The translations under genes were made by a program, and so were the position numbers. The notes below the pieces were generated by a model. That model saw only the letters and a list, made by a program, of their open reading frames with translations, was not told where the DNA came from and ran no database searches. DNA of 64,000 bases from Sphaerisporangium melleum. GTDB taxonomy: Bacteria; Actinomycetota; Actinomycetes; Streptosporangiales; Streptosporangiaceae. Where the stretch lies: contig NZ_BMNT01000016.1 in NCBI RefSeq assembly GCF_014646695.1, forward strand, positions 110,663 to 174,662. The letters run 5' to 3'. This document shows, piece after piece, positions 22,678 through 31,288 of the stretch. Within the stretch, counting starts at the first letter, position 1, and each line of letters begins with the position of its first letter.

Positions 22678-23157
22678 TCAGCGGGTTCGGGGCTGGAGCA
22701 CCGCGGCGACCCCGCGCACCAGGCCACGCCTTGGGGCGTACTCCCCTCCCTCCGCGCTTCGCCGGCGCTGGATGAGGGTGTCGAGCGCCCAGACGCCCGG
22801 GCCGAAGACCGCGACGAGGAAGAACGACCAGCAGAACAGCGCGGCCATCTCCCCTCCGTTGTTCAGCGGCAGCAGGGCCTGCGGCTGGTGCACGACGAAG
22901 TACGCGTAGGCCATGGAGCCCGACGAGAGCAGCGCGCTCACCCGGGTGAACAACCCCAGGACGACGAGCGTGCCGAAGATGAGCTGGATGATCGCGGCCC
23001 ACCATCCGGGCCAGGCGCCGAACGGGATGGCCTGCCCGGTGCCCCGGCTGCCGCCGAAGACGCCGAAGACCGACGAAAGGCCGTGGAACATGAACAGCAG
23101 ACCCGTCACCACGCGGAACAGCGAGAGCACCGGTCCGGCGAACCTGTCGACGTTCAT
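22678..23157 (-). CDS. DoxX-family membrane protein
   Basis: This 159-residue protein has four hydrophobic helices. The N-terminal LSLFRVVTGLLFMFHGL segment and the GLFTRVSALLSSGSMAYAYFVVH region are typical of DoxX/YphA-like quinone-associated membrane proteins. Members are linked to redox or oxidative-stress roles, but the function is poorly defined. The ATG at 23157 follows an AGGTGAG-type ribosome site. The last 30 residues are Arg-rich and probably cytoplasmic. It is a single-gene unit with its own terminator. Confidence 0.85.
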   Translation of the reverse strand: MNVDRFAGPVLSLFRVVTGLLFMFHGLSSVFGVFGGSRGTGQAIPFGAWPGWWAAIIQLIFGTLVVLGLFTRVSALLSSGSMAYAYFVVHQPQALLPLNNGGEMAALFCWSFFLVAVFGPGVWALDTLIQRRRSAEGGEYAPRRGLVRGVAAVLQPRTR

Positions 23158-23668
23158 TTCTCACCTCTTGGTCTCTTGGCCGCCGCGCCGCGGGCTCACA
23201 GGGCATGGGGTCATGCGCGCCGTGCACGCCGTGCGATGACGCGGCCGGACGGCCGGGGTGGGGAGTGGTTCCCGCGGTCTGCCTCGGAACGACCCCTATG
23301 CCGCGCACACACGCGTCACCGGTGCCGTCCCCCCGCGAGAACGGGAAGTTCGGTGCGCAGGCGCCTGACCGCCTGCCTTTCCGTTGGTCCTCTGATATCC
23401 CGTCCTGGACCGATGTGAGGGTTCGCCCACCCCGCCCTCCGCTGCCGGCGGCGGTGACGGGGAAAGCTCCCACCCCAGAATCGGCTCGGGGGCACCCCTA
23501 GTCAACGGACCCGGCCACGGCCGCGCGGCCCGGCAGGCCACACCGATCGCGGCGGAACCGCCTCTGACCTGCTCCTCTGTGCCGCCGCAGCGCGAAGGCG
23601 ACACTTATCTCGCAATGAAACTTTCCTCAATGGGGATTTCCGCGTGGCACAGGTGGCCGGATCCGCGG
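23158..23668. other. Intergenic stretch without a recognisable gene
   Basis: About 510 bp separate doxX from the decayed regulator. Frames in this stretch are rich in Pro, Arg and Ser, lack ribosome sites and match nothing I recognise. The part near 23600-23640 is less GC-rich (tcgcaatgaaactttcctcaa-type sequence) and may be a promoter remnant. Confidence 0.5.
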
Positions 23669-24260
23669 TCAGACCGCCAGCGCGCGGCGGGCGTAGGCGC
23701 GGACGTGGGCGTCGGAGTCGGCTGGGCCCACCCGGACAGGGCCAGGACGGCGGCCTTGCGGACGTCCAGGGCCGTGGCGCGGACCACCGCGTCCGGGCTG
23801 CCCGCCAGCCGGGCCAGCCCTCCGGCCAGGCCCGCAGTGGCGGGCAGGACCTCCACCAGCTCCCGCAGGCCGGCCGCGGCGCGCACGGTGCCGTGCGGGT
23901 CGGCGAGCGCGGCGACCAGCGCCGTGGCCGTGCCGGCGGGGACGGTCTCGGTGAGCGTGGCGATGGCCGCCCTGCGCACCTTGGGCGTGCGGATACTTCT
24001 CGCCCGACACCGTGGTGCCGACCCCGGGGCACCTCTCGACCAGGCCCTCGTCCCGCAGCGGGCCGAGCGCCTCGCGCACGGTGTTGCGGGACGCGCCGAA
24101 CTCGCGGGCGAGCACCGCCTCCAGCGGGAGCCGCCCTCTGGGCAGCCGGCCGTGCACGATCTCCCCGCGCAACAGGTCGGCCACCTGACGGGCCCGGTCG
24201 GCTCGACGCCACGAGCGGCGAGCTTCCGTGGCTCGCCCGCACGTCGATCTCCGGCGGCAC
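23669..24260 (-). pseudogene. Broken GntR-type regulator joined out of frame to HEAT repeats
   Basis: Reading leftward, a plausible N terminus (PPEIDVRASHG, GTG at 24260) is in one frame. The GntR winged helix (DRARQVADLLRGEIVHGRLP ... FGASRNTVREAL ... VERCPGVGTTVSGEKYPH) is in a second. HEAT-like units (TPKVRRAAIATL, DPHGTVRAAAGL, DAVVRATALDVRKAAVLAL) are in a third. The last unit (DAHVRAYARRALAV, stop at 23669) is back in the second frame. At least two and probably three frame changes are needed to read it through, so no intact product is made unless the assembly has indels. The GntR part may have controlled the neighbouring amino-acid transporter, itself reduced to a chimera. Confidence 0.75.
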
Positions 24261-24391
24261 CCGGCCCCACCGAAGACCCTCTCCAGTGACGACGACGGCG
24301 CGCCCGCGCAGAACCGCGGCGGCCGGAAGGGCTGACCCATGCCTGCACCCCCCATTGCGGACGAGAACACCTCCGCCGGCGAGGAGACACC

Positions 24392-25219
24392 GTGAGCGCG
24401 GCCCCGGTCCTCGACAAGACCGCCGCGGACGACGCCACGCCCGAGACGCTGCGGGTGGTGCAGGCACGCCATCCCTGGCGCTGGGCCGCGACCGCCGTGG
24501 TCCTGGTGCTGCTGGCCATGGCCGTCAACGCGCTGGTCACCAACCCGGCCTGGGACTGGCCCGTGGTGCGCCGGTACCTGTTCCACCCCTCGGTGGTCGA
24601 CGCGGTGCTGTTCACCGTCGAGCTCACCGCGCTCGGCATCGTCCTCGGCTTCGTGCTGGGAACGCTCCTCGCCCTGATGCGCCTGACCCGCGTCCCGCTG
24701 CTGACCTACCGGCTGGACCAGCTCGCCTGGGAGGTGCCCAAGGACAGCAAGATCACCGCGATCTCCGCACCGGCCGACATCGCCGGGCTGAACGTGTCGG
24801 TGGGCTCGGGGACCAACCAGGAGAAGATCCTGCTGGACGGGGACCGGCAGAATCGGGCGAAGGGCCTGAAGCCCATCCAGGTGCAGTACTACAAGCAGGC
24901 CTCCGACACCTACCTGGCGCTGAAGTCCGGGCGGGTCGACGCGTACTTCGGGCCCAACCCCACCGCCGCCTATCATGCGGCCGTCAGCGGGGACACCAAG
25001 ATCGTCGGCACGCTCTCCGGAGCCGGCCCGACGTTGCAGGGCCTGATCGCGGCCATGACCAAGAAGGGCAGCGGGGTGGCCGAGCCGGTCCGCGACGCGC
25101 TGAACGTCGTCATCGAGAACGGCACGTACGCCGAGGTGCTCAAGCGGTGGGGCCTTGCGAACGAGGCCGTGCCCGAGTCCCTGCTCAACCCGCCCGGCCT
25201 GCCGCGGACCAGCGGCTAG
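24392..25219 (+). CDS. Chimera: amino-acid ABC permease N terminus fused to solute-binding protein C terminus
   Basis: The 275-residue frame starts at GTG behind a GAGGAG site. Residues 1-110 are the start of a HisM/GltK-type permease: a cytoplasmic lead, helix AATAVVLVLLAMAVNALV, and FTVELTALGIVLGFVLGTLLALMRL. From about residue 112 (TYRLDQLAWEVPKDS) it becomes the second half of a family 3 extracellular solute-binding protein, with IAGLNVSVGSGTNQEKIL, YLALKSGRVDAYFGPNP and NVVIENGTYAEVLKRWGL. The permease core, any ATPase and the lipoprotein signal are absent. The best reading is an internal deletion that happened to keep frame. The product should not transport; whether it is expressed is unknown. 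It adjoins the broken GntR gene. Confidence 0.8.
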   Translation: MSAAPVLDKTAADDATPETLRVVQARHPWRWAATAVVLVLLAMAVNALVTNPAWDWPVVRRYLFHPSVVDAVLFTVELTALGIVLGFVLGTLLALMRLTRVPLLTYRLDQLAWEVPKDSKITAISAPADIAGLNVSVGSGTNQEKILLDGDRQNRAKGLKPIQVQYYKQASDTYLALKSGRVDAYFGPNPTAAYHAAVSGDTKIVGTLSGAGPTLQGLIAAMTKKGSGVAEPVRDALNVVIENGTYAEVLKRWGLANEAVPESLLNPPGLPRTSG

Positions 25220-25232
25220 CCCATCGGATGAC

Positions 25233-25271
25233 GGCGCCGGAGGGGGGCGGGCGAGCGCCTCCTCCGGCGCC
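25233..25271 (+). terminator. Hairpin terminator after the chimeric gene
   Basis: An 11-bp perfect stem (GGCGCCGGAGG at 25233-25243 with its complement at 25261-25271) and a 17-nt loop lie 14 nt after the stop at 25219. Confidence 0.65.
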
Positions 25272-25399
25272 GCATGAGCGCACCGCCGCCGGATCCCGGC
25301 CGTGGCGAGGCCTGTCGCGGCATCGCAAGGACCGCCCCTCCTCCGGGCGACGGTGTGGGCCGTCCGCCCGGAGGAGGGCGGCGCACGTGTGCGCCGGCC

Positions 25400-26224
25400 T
25401 CACCCGACCGGCGTACCGGCGGGCACCCGCACGGCGGCGAACATCACCTGGCGCCGCAGCCGGAAACCAAGGAACTCGTACAACCGGATCGCGGTGGCGT
25501 TGGTCGCCACGGTGTGCAGGAACGGCGTCTCCCCGCGTTCCCGGATCCCGGCCGCGACGGCGAGCACCAGCCGGCTCGCCAGGCCCCGGCCGCGGAAGGC
25601 CGGGTCGGTGCAGACGGCGCTGATCTCGGTCCAGCCCGGCGGCCGCAACCGCTCACCGGCCATCGCCACCAGCCGGCCGTCATGACGGACGCCCAGGTAG
25701 GCGCCCATCTCGATCGTGCGGGGAAGGTAGGGGCCCGGCTCGGTGCGGCTGACCAGGTCCAGCATCTCCGGCACGTCGCCCGGCCCCAGCCGGACCAGCT
25801 CGCCGTCGTACGCGCCGGCGACGTCCTCACCGGTCAGCTGGACGCCCGGCAGGCGCATCACCACTTCCCATCCGCGCGGCGGCTCGCTCCGCAGGCCGGG
25901 GATCACGACCTGGGCCCCGGGTCCGGCGAGCGCGGCGAGGTCGTCCCAGTCCTCCTGGGCCGGCTCGTCGGGCAGCGCGAGGAACGGGGCGACGTCCACC
26001 GGGTAGCGCACCACCCTGCCGCGCCGTTCCGCGAAACGCGCGTGCCCGCCGTTCAGCGACCACCAGGCGGGATTGTCCAGCGGACGATCGCCGGCGGCCG
26101 GCTCCCCGGCCCTCTCGCGCACGGCTTCGCGGCCGTGCCCGGCCCGCTCCCCGTCCTGTTCGCCCGGCTCGGCGAGCGAAGCGCCCCCGTGTCCCTCCAC
26201 CTGCTCGCACGGCACGTTCGGCAT
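25400..26224 (-). CDS. GNAT-family N-acetyltransferase
   Basis: This 274-residue protein has its GNAT domain in the C-terminal half. GAYLGVRHDGRLVAMAGERL and the acetyl-CoA loop DPAFRGRGLASRLV are visible, followed by the strand TPFLHTVATNATAIRLYEFLGF. The N-terminal 130 residues contain NPAWWSLNGGHARFA, typical of longer GNAT proteins with a second degenerate domain. ATG 26224 follows a GGGGAG ribosome site; the frame extends 15 codons upstream, but over that site. The substrate is unknown. It is a single-gene unit. Confidence 0.85.
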   Translation of the reverse strand: MPNVPCEQVEGHGGASLAEPGEQDGERAGHGREAVRERAGEPAAGDRPLDNPAWWSLNGGHARFAERRGRVVRYPVDVAPFLALPDEPAQEDWDDLAALAGPGAQVVIPGLRSEPPRGWEVVMRLPGVQLTGEDVAGAYDGELVRLGPGDVPEMLDLVSRTEPGPYLPRTIEMGAYLGVRHDGRLVAMAGERLRPPGWTEISAVCTDPAFRGRGLASRLVLAVAAGIRERGETPFLHTVATNATAIRLYEFLGFRLRRQVMFAAVRVPAGTPVG

Positions 26225-26595
26225 CCGCCTCTCCCCTTCCTTTCCTTCTTCACTGTGTTCGCCGCCCAAGGACCAAGCGTGACGTGCCCGGCTCTCACCG
26301 GGGTGACCGGGGCCGGATCGGGCGTCTCAAAATATCCAGTTAATTAGTAGGTTATATCGGAATCACGCCGTGCGTCTGCGCGGAACCTCGTCCGGCGGAA
26401 CATGAGCGACCTCGTCATCCCAGGAGGCCGCGCCGCGGGCCCCGGCTCGTCATGCCGGTACGGGTCCACGCAAGCCCGGGAACAGTGCGCACGGCGGGAG
26501 AACGCCGCGGCTCGCTCGCCGCCGGAGCGGGCCCCGGCCGCTGACGTCGCCGGAGGCGACCGTGATGATGGAGGGTCACAAGGAAAGGACGGCCC
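26225..26595. other. Divergent intergenic region with an AT-rich patch
   Basis: The region separates the leftward acetyltransferase from the rightward membrane protein. An unusually AT-rich block (about 26326-26362, with ttaattag and ttatat) stands out and probably contains promoter elements for one or both genes. The remainder shows no gene. Confidence 0.5.
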
Positions 26596-27333
26596 ATGAC
26601 GCTTCCCTCCCTGCACGACGGCCCGGCCGGCGCCGGCTCCCGGCCCTTCCCGGTGGCGATCCGGCGAGCCGCCGGCACCACGCCCCGGCGGCTGCTGATC
26701 GCGATCACCCTGCTGCTGGGCCTGCTGCCCGCGGTGGCGATCGTCGCGGCGGCGCCACCCGCCGACATCACGCTCGCCGCCCTCGTGTTACCCGTGCAGA
26801 GCCTGATGTCGGTCACGGTCCCGCTGATCGGCATCCTGCTGGCCGGTGACCTGCGCCGGCTGCCCGGCACGCCCCCGCTCGCCCCCACCATGGCGGCGGC
26901 CGCGGTGCCGGCCGCCCTGATCGGCGCCTTCGGATCCGCCGTCTGCGCCATCGCACTCGCCCTGGTCCCGGCCACCGCTCCGGACCCCTGGCGCGGCGCT
27001 CCGGTCGTCCTGATCGGCGGCGTGCTGGTACAGGTCGTCGCCCAGCTCATCGGCATCGGGCTCGGGCTGCTGCTGCGCTCGCCCGCCGTCGCGTTCGTCG
27101 CCAGCCTCGCGCCGGCCGGCCTGTGGTGGGCGCTGGGCACCGTCGAGGTCCTGCGCCCTCTCCAGGCCTTCACCCCGTACGCCACCGTCGTGAACCTGCT
27201 CTCCGGCCGGATGAGCGCGGCCGCCTGGGGCCAGTGGCTCGCCGTGCTCCTGATCTGGGTCGCCGGCCTGAACGCCGCCGGCGCCGCACTGCTCGCCCGG
27301 CGACGGACCTCCGCCGTGAAGACGGCGGGATGA
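26596..27333 (+). CDS. ABC-2-type multidrug/antibiotic transporter permease-like membrane protein
   Basis: This 245-residue protein has about six hydrophobic helices in the ABC-2 permease arrangement: a cytoplasmic N terminus, a pair of helices, then GGVLVQVVAQLIGIGLGLLLRSPAVAFV and a final LLIWVAGLNAAGAALLARR. No ATPase gene is adjacent, which is unusual because such permeases are normally paired with one. It converges on a NarL-type response regulator that has no sensor kinase next to it. Both may be leftovers of an ABC transporter/two-component module. The start is ATG with an AAAGGA site. Confidence 0.75.
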   Translation: MTLPSLHDGPAGAGSRPFPVAIRRAAGTTPRRLLIAITLLLGLLPAVAIVAAAPPADITLAALVLPVQSLMSVTVPLIGILLAGDLRRLPGTPPLAPTMAAAAVPAALIGAFGSAVCAIALALVPATAPDPWRGAPVVLIGGVLVQVVAQLIGIGLGLLLRSPAVAFVASLAPAGLWWALGTVEVLRPLQAFTPYATVVNLLSGRMSAAAWGQWLAVLLIWVAGLNAAGAALLARRRTSAVKTAG

Positions 27334-27367
27334 GGAACGACGGCCCCACCACGCGCCGAACCGCCGC

Positions 27368-28027
27368 TCAGGTCACCAGGCCCCTGCGGTAGGCGTACAC
27401 CACCACCTGCACGCGGTCGCGCAGGCCGAGCTTGGTGAGGATGCGCGACACGTACGTCTTGACGGTCTCCTGGCTGATCACCAAGGCCGCCGCGATCTCG
27501 CCGTTGGACAGCCCGTCGGCGATGAGGCGCAGCACCTCCAGCTCGCGCGGGGTCAGCCCCGCGTCCCCCGGCACGCTCTCGGCAGGACGGATCCGCGCCG
27601 CGTACCTGCCGACGAGCTGCCGGGTCACCTCGGGCGCCAGCAGCGCGGCACCCGAGGCGACCGTGCGGATGCCGTTCAGCAGCTGCGCCGGCGGGGCGTC
27701 CTTGAGCAGGAAGCCGCTCGCCCCCGCCCGCAGCGCCTCGTACACGTACTCGTCCAGGTTGAACGTCGTCACCACGAGCACCTTGACGGGATGGGCCACC
27801 CCGGCGCCCGCCAGCAGGCGGGTGGCCGCGATGCCGTCGAGCACCGGCATCCGCACGTCCATCACCACGATGTCCGGGTCCAGCCGGTGGGCGAGGTCGA
27901 CCGCGGCGCGACCGTCCCCGCACTCGCCCACCACCTCCAGGTCGGGCTGGGCGTCGATGATCGTCGCGAACCCGGTGCGGATCAGCGCCTGGTCGTCGCA
28001 GACCAGCACCCGCAGCGGCCCGCTCAC
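27368..28027 (-). CDS. NarL/LuxR-family response regulator
   Basis: This 219-residue regulator has an intact receiver: acidic pair in VLVCDDQALIR near residues 10-11, phosphoacceptor Asp in DIVVMDVRMP near 55, and Lys in FLLKDAPP near 105. A C-terminal LuxR helix-turn-helix follows (LTPRELEVLRLIADGLSNGEIAAAL ... VKTYVSRILTKL). GTG 28027 is chosen because it gives the normal family length and aligns with the usual receiver start; its first bases overlap the stop of a 60-codon upstream frame (GTGA overlap). The cognate kinase gene, normally adjacent, is absent. Confidence 0.92.
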   Translation of the reverse strand: MSGPLRVLVCDDQALIRTGFATIIDAQPDLEVVGECGDGRAAVDLAHRLDPDIVVMDVRMPVLDGIAATRLLAGAGVAHPVKVLVVTTFNLDEYVYEALRAGASGFLLKDAPPAQLLNGIRTVASGAALLAPEVTRQLVGRYAARIRPAESVPGDAGLTPRELEVLRLIADGLSNGEIAAALVISQETVKTYVSRILTKLGLRDRVQVVVYAYRRGLVT

Positions 28028-28206
28028 GACCGGCTCCCGGTCCAGCCGCACCCGCCGGTGACGGCCCGCACGATCACGCCGGGCCGATCGGTGCCGGGGA
28101 ACTCCGGCGGGAGGTGGCCGAGGCCCGGCCACGGCTCGCGCGCGCAGCGCCGGACCGCGGCGCCGCCCCGCCGCCACAGGTCCTGGACCCGCCGGAGATC
28201 GATCAC
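28024..28206 (-). CDS. Small leaderless ORF translationally coupled to the response regulator
   Basis: This frame would encode 60 residues rich in Arg, Gly and Trp (MIDLRRVQDLWRRGGAAV at the start). The support is positional. GTG 28206 lies 6 nt after a TAGGCT -10-like hexamer (28218-28213), the arrangement of a leaderless actinomycete promoter. The stop overlaps the response-regulator start by four bases. I do not recognise the sequence; it is not the C terminus of a histidine kinase. It could be a real small protein, a translation-coupling leader, or the scar of a deleted kinase gene. Confidence 0.4.
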   Translation of the reverse strand: MIDLRRVQDLWRRGGAAVRRCAREPWPGLGHLPPEFPGTDRPGVIVRAVTGGCGWTGSRS

Positions 28207-28581
28207 CGGGAGAGCCTAGCCGTCGTACCGGCGTGGCACATGCCCTTCGCACCGCACCGGGCCGCCACCGGAGACGACCACCGCGATCCTCGCAGGGCCG
28301 CCGCCCGCCACCGCGTCAGGGCCGCATTTTTCGGCGGTTCCCGGGCCGAGGCGGGAAGGCCCTCTGCACCGGGAGTGAACGCGCCGGTGCCCGCCGGGTG
28401 CGCCGGCTCGCCCGGGTAGGGGCAGGCCGGATCGGCGATCCACGAAGAGTCCAGTGTTCGTCAAGTGGCACCGCGTACCTTCACAAAACGCCGCGAAGTC
28501 GCCGGCGGCACGCTCGCGCGTCGAGGCCACTGGTCTCTCCACCACGCTCCGCACCGGAAAGAAACGGAAAAGAGGTCCCTC
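28207..28581. other. Divergent intergenic region, no gene recognised
   Basis: The region lies between the leftward small ORF/regulator unit and the rightward MFS gene. It holds the TAGGCT hexamer at 28213-28218 for leftward transcription. Long frames crossing it are Arg/Pro-rich and not protein-like. A promoter for the MFS gene is expected here but I cannot identify it with confidence. Confidence 0.45.
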
Positions 28582-29832
28582 TTGCTCAGCAGCGCCTATC
28601 GAGCTCAGTGCGAAGCCGAGGAAGCGCGCCACACGCCAGACCGCGACGCCGGGAACCGGAGACTCGCCCTGCTCGCCCTCGCACTCGGCACCTTCGCCAT
28701 CGGCACCGGCGAATTCGGTAGCAACGGCATCATCCAGCTCTTCGCCGCCGATCTGGACATCTCGCTGCCGCAGGCGACGTACGCCGTGACCGCCTACGCG
28801 GTCGGCGTCATGATCGGGTCGCCGGTCATCACGATCATGGCGGCCCGGGCGAACCGCAAGAAGCTGCTTCTGGCGCTCATCCTGCTCTTCCTCGCCGGCA
28901 ACCTGCTGTCGGCGCTGTCGGCGAACTTCGGCATGCTGCTCGCGGCCCGGTTCGTCACCGGCACCGTCCAGGGCGCCTACTTCGGCGCCGGCGCCGTCGT
29001 CGCCGCCTACGTCTACGGCCCGGGCAAGGGCGGGAGGGCCTTCGCGACCGTCATGGCCGGCCTGACGATCGCCACGATCGTCGGCTCCCCCCTCGGCACC
29101 TTCGTCGGCCAGCAGGCCGGCTGGCAGGCGCTGTACGTCGTGGTCACGGCGATCGGCCTGCTCGCCGGCGCGGCCATCCTCTTCTGGGTGCCGAGCACCA
29201 CGGCCCTGGACGGCGGGCCCATCGCCCAGGAACTGGGAGCCCTGCGCCGCCCCATGGTATGGGTGATCATGGTCGTGGCCGCCCTCGGCATCTCCAGCAT
29301 CTTCGCGGTCTACACCTTCATCGGTCCGTACATCACGGACGCGGCGCGGGCCGGCGAGTCGCTGATCCCCGTGGCGCTCGCCGTGTTCGGCGTGGGCATG
29401 GCGGTGGGGAACCAGGCCGGTGGCCGCCTCGCCGACCGCTACGCCCACCGCGGCCTGGTCCTCGGCTACGGGAGCGTCCTGCTGTTCCTCGTCGCGATCG
29501 CCACGGCGGGTGAGATGACCTGGCTGCTGATGCCCGCCCTCTTCGGGGTCGGCGCGACGATGATGCTCGCCATCCCCACGATCCAGGTGCTGCTCACCAC
29601 GTACGCTCCCGAGGCGCCTACCCTGATGGGCGCGCTCAACCTCGCGTCGCTCAACCTGGCCAACGCGCTCGGAGCCGTCGGCGGCTCGATCACTCTGGCG
29701 GCGGGCCTCGGGACGCTCTCGACGGCCTGGGCGGGCCTGGTGCTGACCGTCGCCGGTCTCCTCGTCTTCGCCGTCACCGTCCCCCGGGTGGCGCCGCCGC
29801 GGCCGGTCCAGGCGACGGCGGCCGCCGCATGA
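28582..29832 (+). CDS. MFS efflux transporter, DHA1 (AraJ/Cmr-like) family
   Basis: This 416-residue protein has 12 predicted hydrophobic helices. The GTGEFGSNGIIQLFAADLDIS start of helix 1 and the YAVGVMIGSPVIT segment of helix 2 are typical of AraJ-like drug:proton antiporters. The frame is open from 28465, but TTG 28582 has an AAGAGG site 7 nt upstream and gives normal length. It probably exports a drug or sugar-like compound. The AraC-type gene 330 bp downstream on the same strand could be its regulator. Confidence 0.88.
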   Translation: MLSSAYRAQCEAEEARHTPDRDAGNRRLALLALALGTFAIGTGEFGSNGIIQLFAADLDISLPQATYAVTAYAVGVMIGSPVITIMAARANRKKLLLALILLFLAGNLLSALSANFGMLLAARFVTGTVQGAYFGAGAVVAAYVYGPGKGGRAFATVMAGLTIATIVGSPLGTFVGQQAGWQALYVVVTAIGLLAGAAILFWVPSTTALDGGPIAQELGALRRPMVWVIMVVAALGISSIFAVYTFIGPYITDAARAGESLIPVALAVFGVGMAVGNQAGGRLADRYAHRGLVLGYGSVLLFLVAIATAGEMTWLLMPALFGVGATMMLAIPTIQVLLTTYAPEAPTLMGALNLASLNLANALGAVGGSITLAAGLGTLSTAWAGLVLTVAGLLVFAVTVPRVAPPRPVQATAAAA

Positions 29833-30164
29833 CCATGCCGGCTCCCGGGCGGCGGTCAAGGACGATCACCCGGGCGTCCTCGGCGGGAGAGGTGCCGCGG
29901 CGCGGCAGGCGGCCGCGGGCGGCGCACCCGTTCAGGAGCAACCACCAGCCCTGACCGTGGCCTTTCCCGCGCGAGATCCCGCAGGACCGGCGCCGGTCTG
30001 CGCGTACCGGGGCCGGTCCCGCCACGACGGCCAGCATCGGAACCGGCGTACCGGCCCGGTGCCGGGAGACCGGCACGCTGTCGCCCAGATGGCTGCACGG
30101 GCTCCGCGCGGCACCCGGGACCACAAGATGCGACCATCGACATGAGCGACCGCAGGAAGGGTTC
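29833..30164. other. Intergenic stretch without a recognisable gene
   Basis: About 330 bp lie between the MFS gene and the AraC-type regulator. Frames here are Arg/Pro-rich and lack ribosome sites. The AraC promoter should be near the right end, but I see no clear hexamers. Confidence 0.4.
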
Positions 30165-31127
30165 ATGATGTCGGCCTCGGAGATCGAACACCGGGTGAGC
30201 TCGGCTGATCTCGTCTCGGCGCTGGAGGCCCGCGCGCGCGAGATCGGCGGCAACGACGGCGGCTGGCCCGGCCTGACCCTCTACCGCTACATCGAGCCGA
30301 CGGCGCCCGCCTGGGAGGAGATCCGGTCGCTGTCCCTCGGGATCGTCGCGCAGGGCAGCAAGGCCGTGATCGTGGACGGCGCGCGCTACGTCTACGACCC
30401 GTTCCACTACCTGGTGCTCGGCAGCAACCTGCACTTCCAGGCCGAAGTGCTGCAGGCCGGCCCCTGCGAGCCGTTCCTGTCCTTCGTCCTGGAGATCGAC
30501 CCCGCGCTGGTGCGGAAGGTCTCCACCGACATGCTCGGCCGGCGCTCGGCCACCTCCGCCGCCGTCGCCGAGCAGGAGGGGGCCGACCGGTGCGTCGTCT
30601 CTCCGCTCGATCCGGAGCTGATGGCGGCGGTCCTGCGGTTCCTGCGGTCACTCGACAGCCAGGCCGACCGGCGGGTGCTGGCGCCGATGTGCGTCGAGGA
30701 GATGGTCTACCGCGTGCTGCGCCGCGAGCAGTTCGCCCGGATGCTGCACATCGCGGCCAGGCAGGTCTCGCACGACACGATCTCCGCCGCGCTGACGTTC
30801 GCCCGAGCGCACTACGCGGAGCCGCTGACGGTCAACGACCTGGCCAGGCAGGCGGCGCTCAGCCCATCGGCGTTCTCCGCCCTGTTCCGCGAGGTCACCG
30901 GCCGCACGCCCTATCGGTTCCTCAAGGAGTACCGGCTGGACCGGGGGCGTGAGCTGCTCGTCGACCGCGGGATGGGGGTCGCCGAGGCGTCCCGCCAGGT
31001 GGGCTACGCGAGCGTCTCGCACTTCATCAAGGAGTTCCGCAACCGCTTCGGCGTCACACCGCGCGCCTACGTCGACGCGCACAACGTGGCGGCCGAACTG
31101 CGCAGGATGCACCCGGACGCGGGCTAG
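30165..31127 (+). CDS. AraC-family transcriptional regulator
   Basis: This 320-residue regulator has an N-terminal AraC_N-type effector domain (about residues 30-190, including GIVAQGSKAVIVDGARYVYDPFHYLV). It is followed by two C-terminal helix-turn-helix units: LTVNDLARQAALSPSAFSALFREVTG and GVAEASRQVGYASVSHFIKEFRNRFG. Two ATG codons occur in tandem at 30165; the second is better spaced from the AGGAAGG site. Many members regulate adjacent dehydrogenase or transporter genes. Candidate targets are the MFS gene upstream or the cluster to the right. Confidence 0.9.
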   Translation: MMSASEIEHRVSSADLVSALEARAREIGGNDGGWPGLTLYRYIEPTAPAWEEIRSLSLGIVAQGSKAVIVDGARYVYDPFHYLVLGSNLHFQAEVLQAGPCEPFLSFVLEIDPALVRKVSTDMLGRRSATSAAVAEQEGADRCVVSPLDPELMAAVLRFLRSLDSQADRRVLAPMCVEEMVYRVLRREQFARMLHIAARQVSHDTISAALTFARAHYAEPLTVNDLARQAALSPSAFSALFREVTGRTPYRFLKEYRLDRGRELLVDRGMGVAEASRQVGYASVSHFIKEFRNRFGVTPRAYVDAHNVAAELRRMHPDAG

Positions 31128-31288
31128 ATCGTCCCCGCGCGTCTCCGCGCCGGGCGGGACGCGCCGCCCGGGCGGCGGGAAGTCACGGGGAATGGGCACT
31201 GATCGAACAGGATCGCGGTACCTCCCGGCTTCACACTCGGCTTTACTGGCCTGATCCACTGATCCGCAGGCCGTCTCGACATTCCAAG

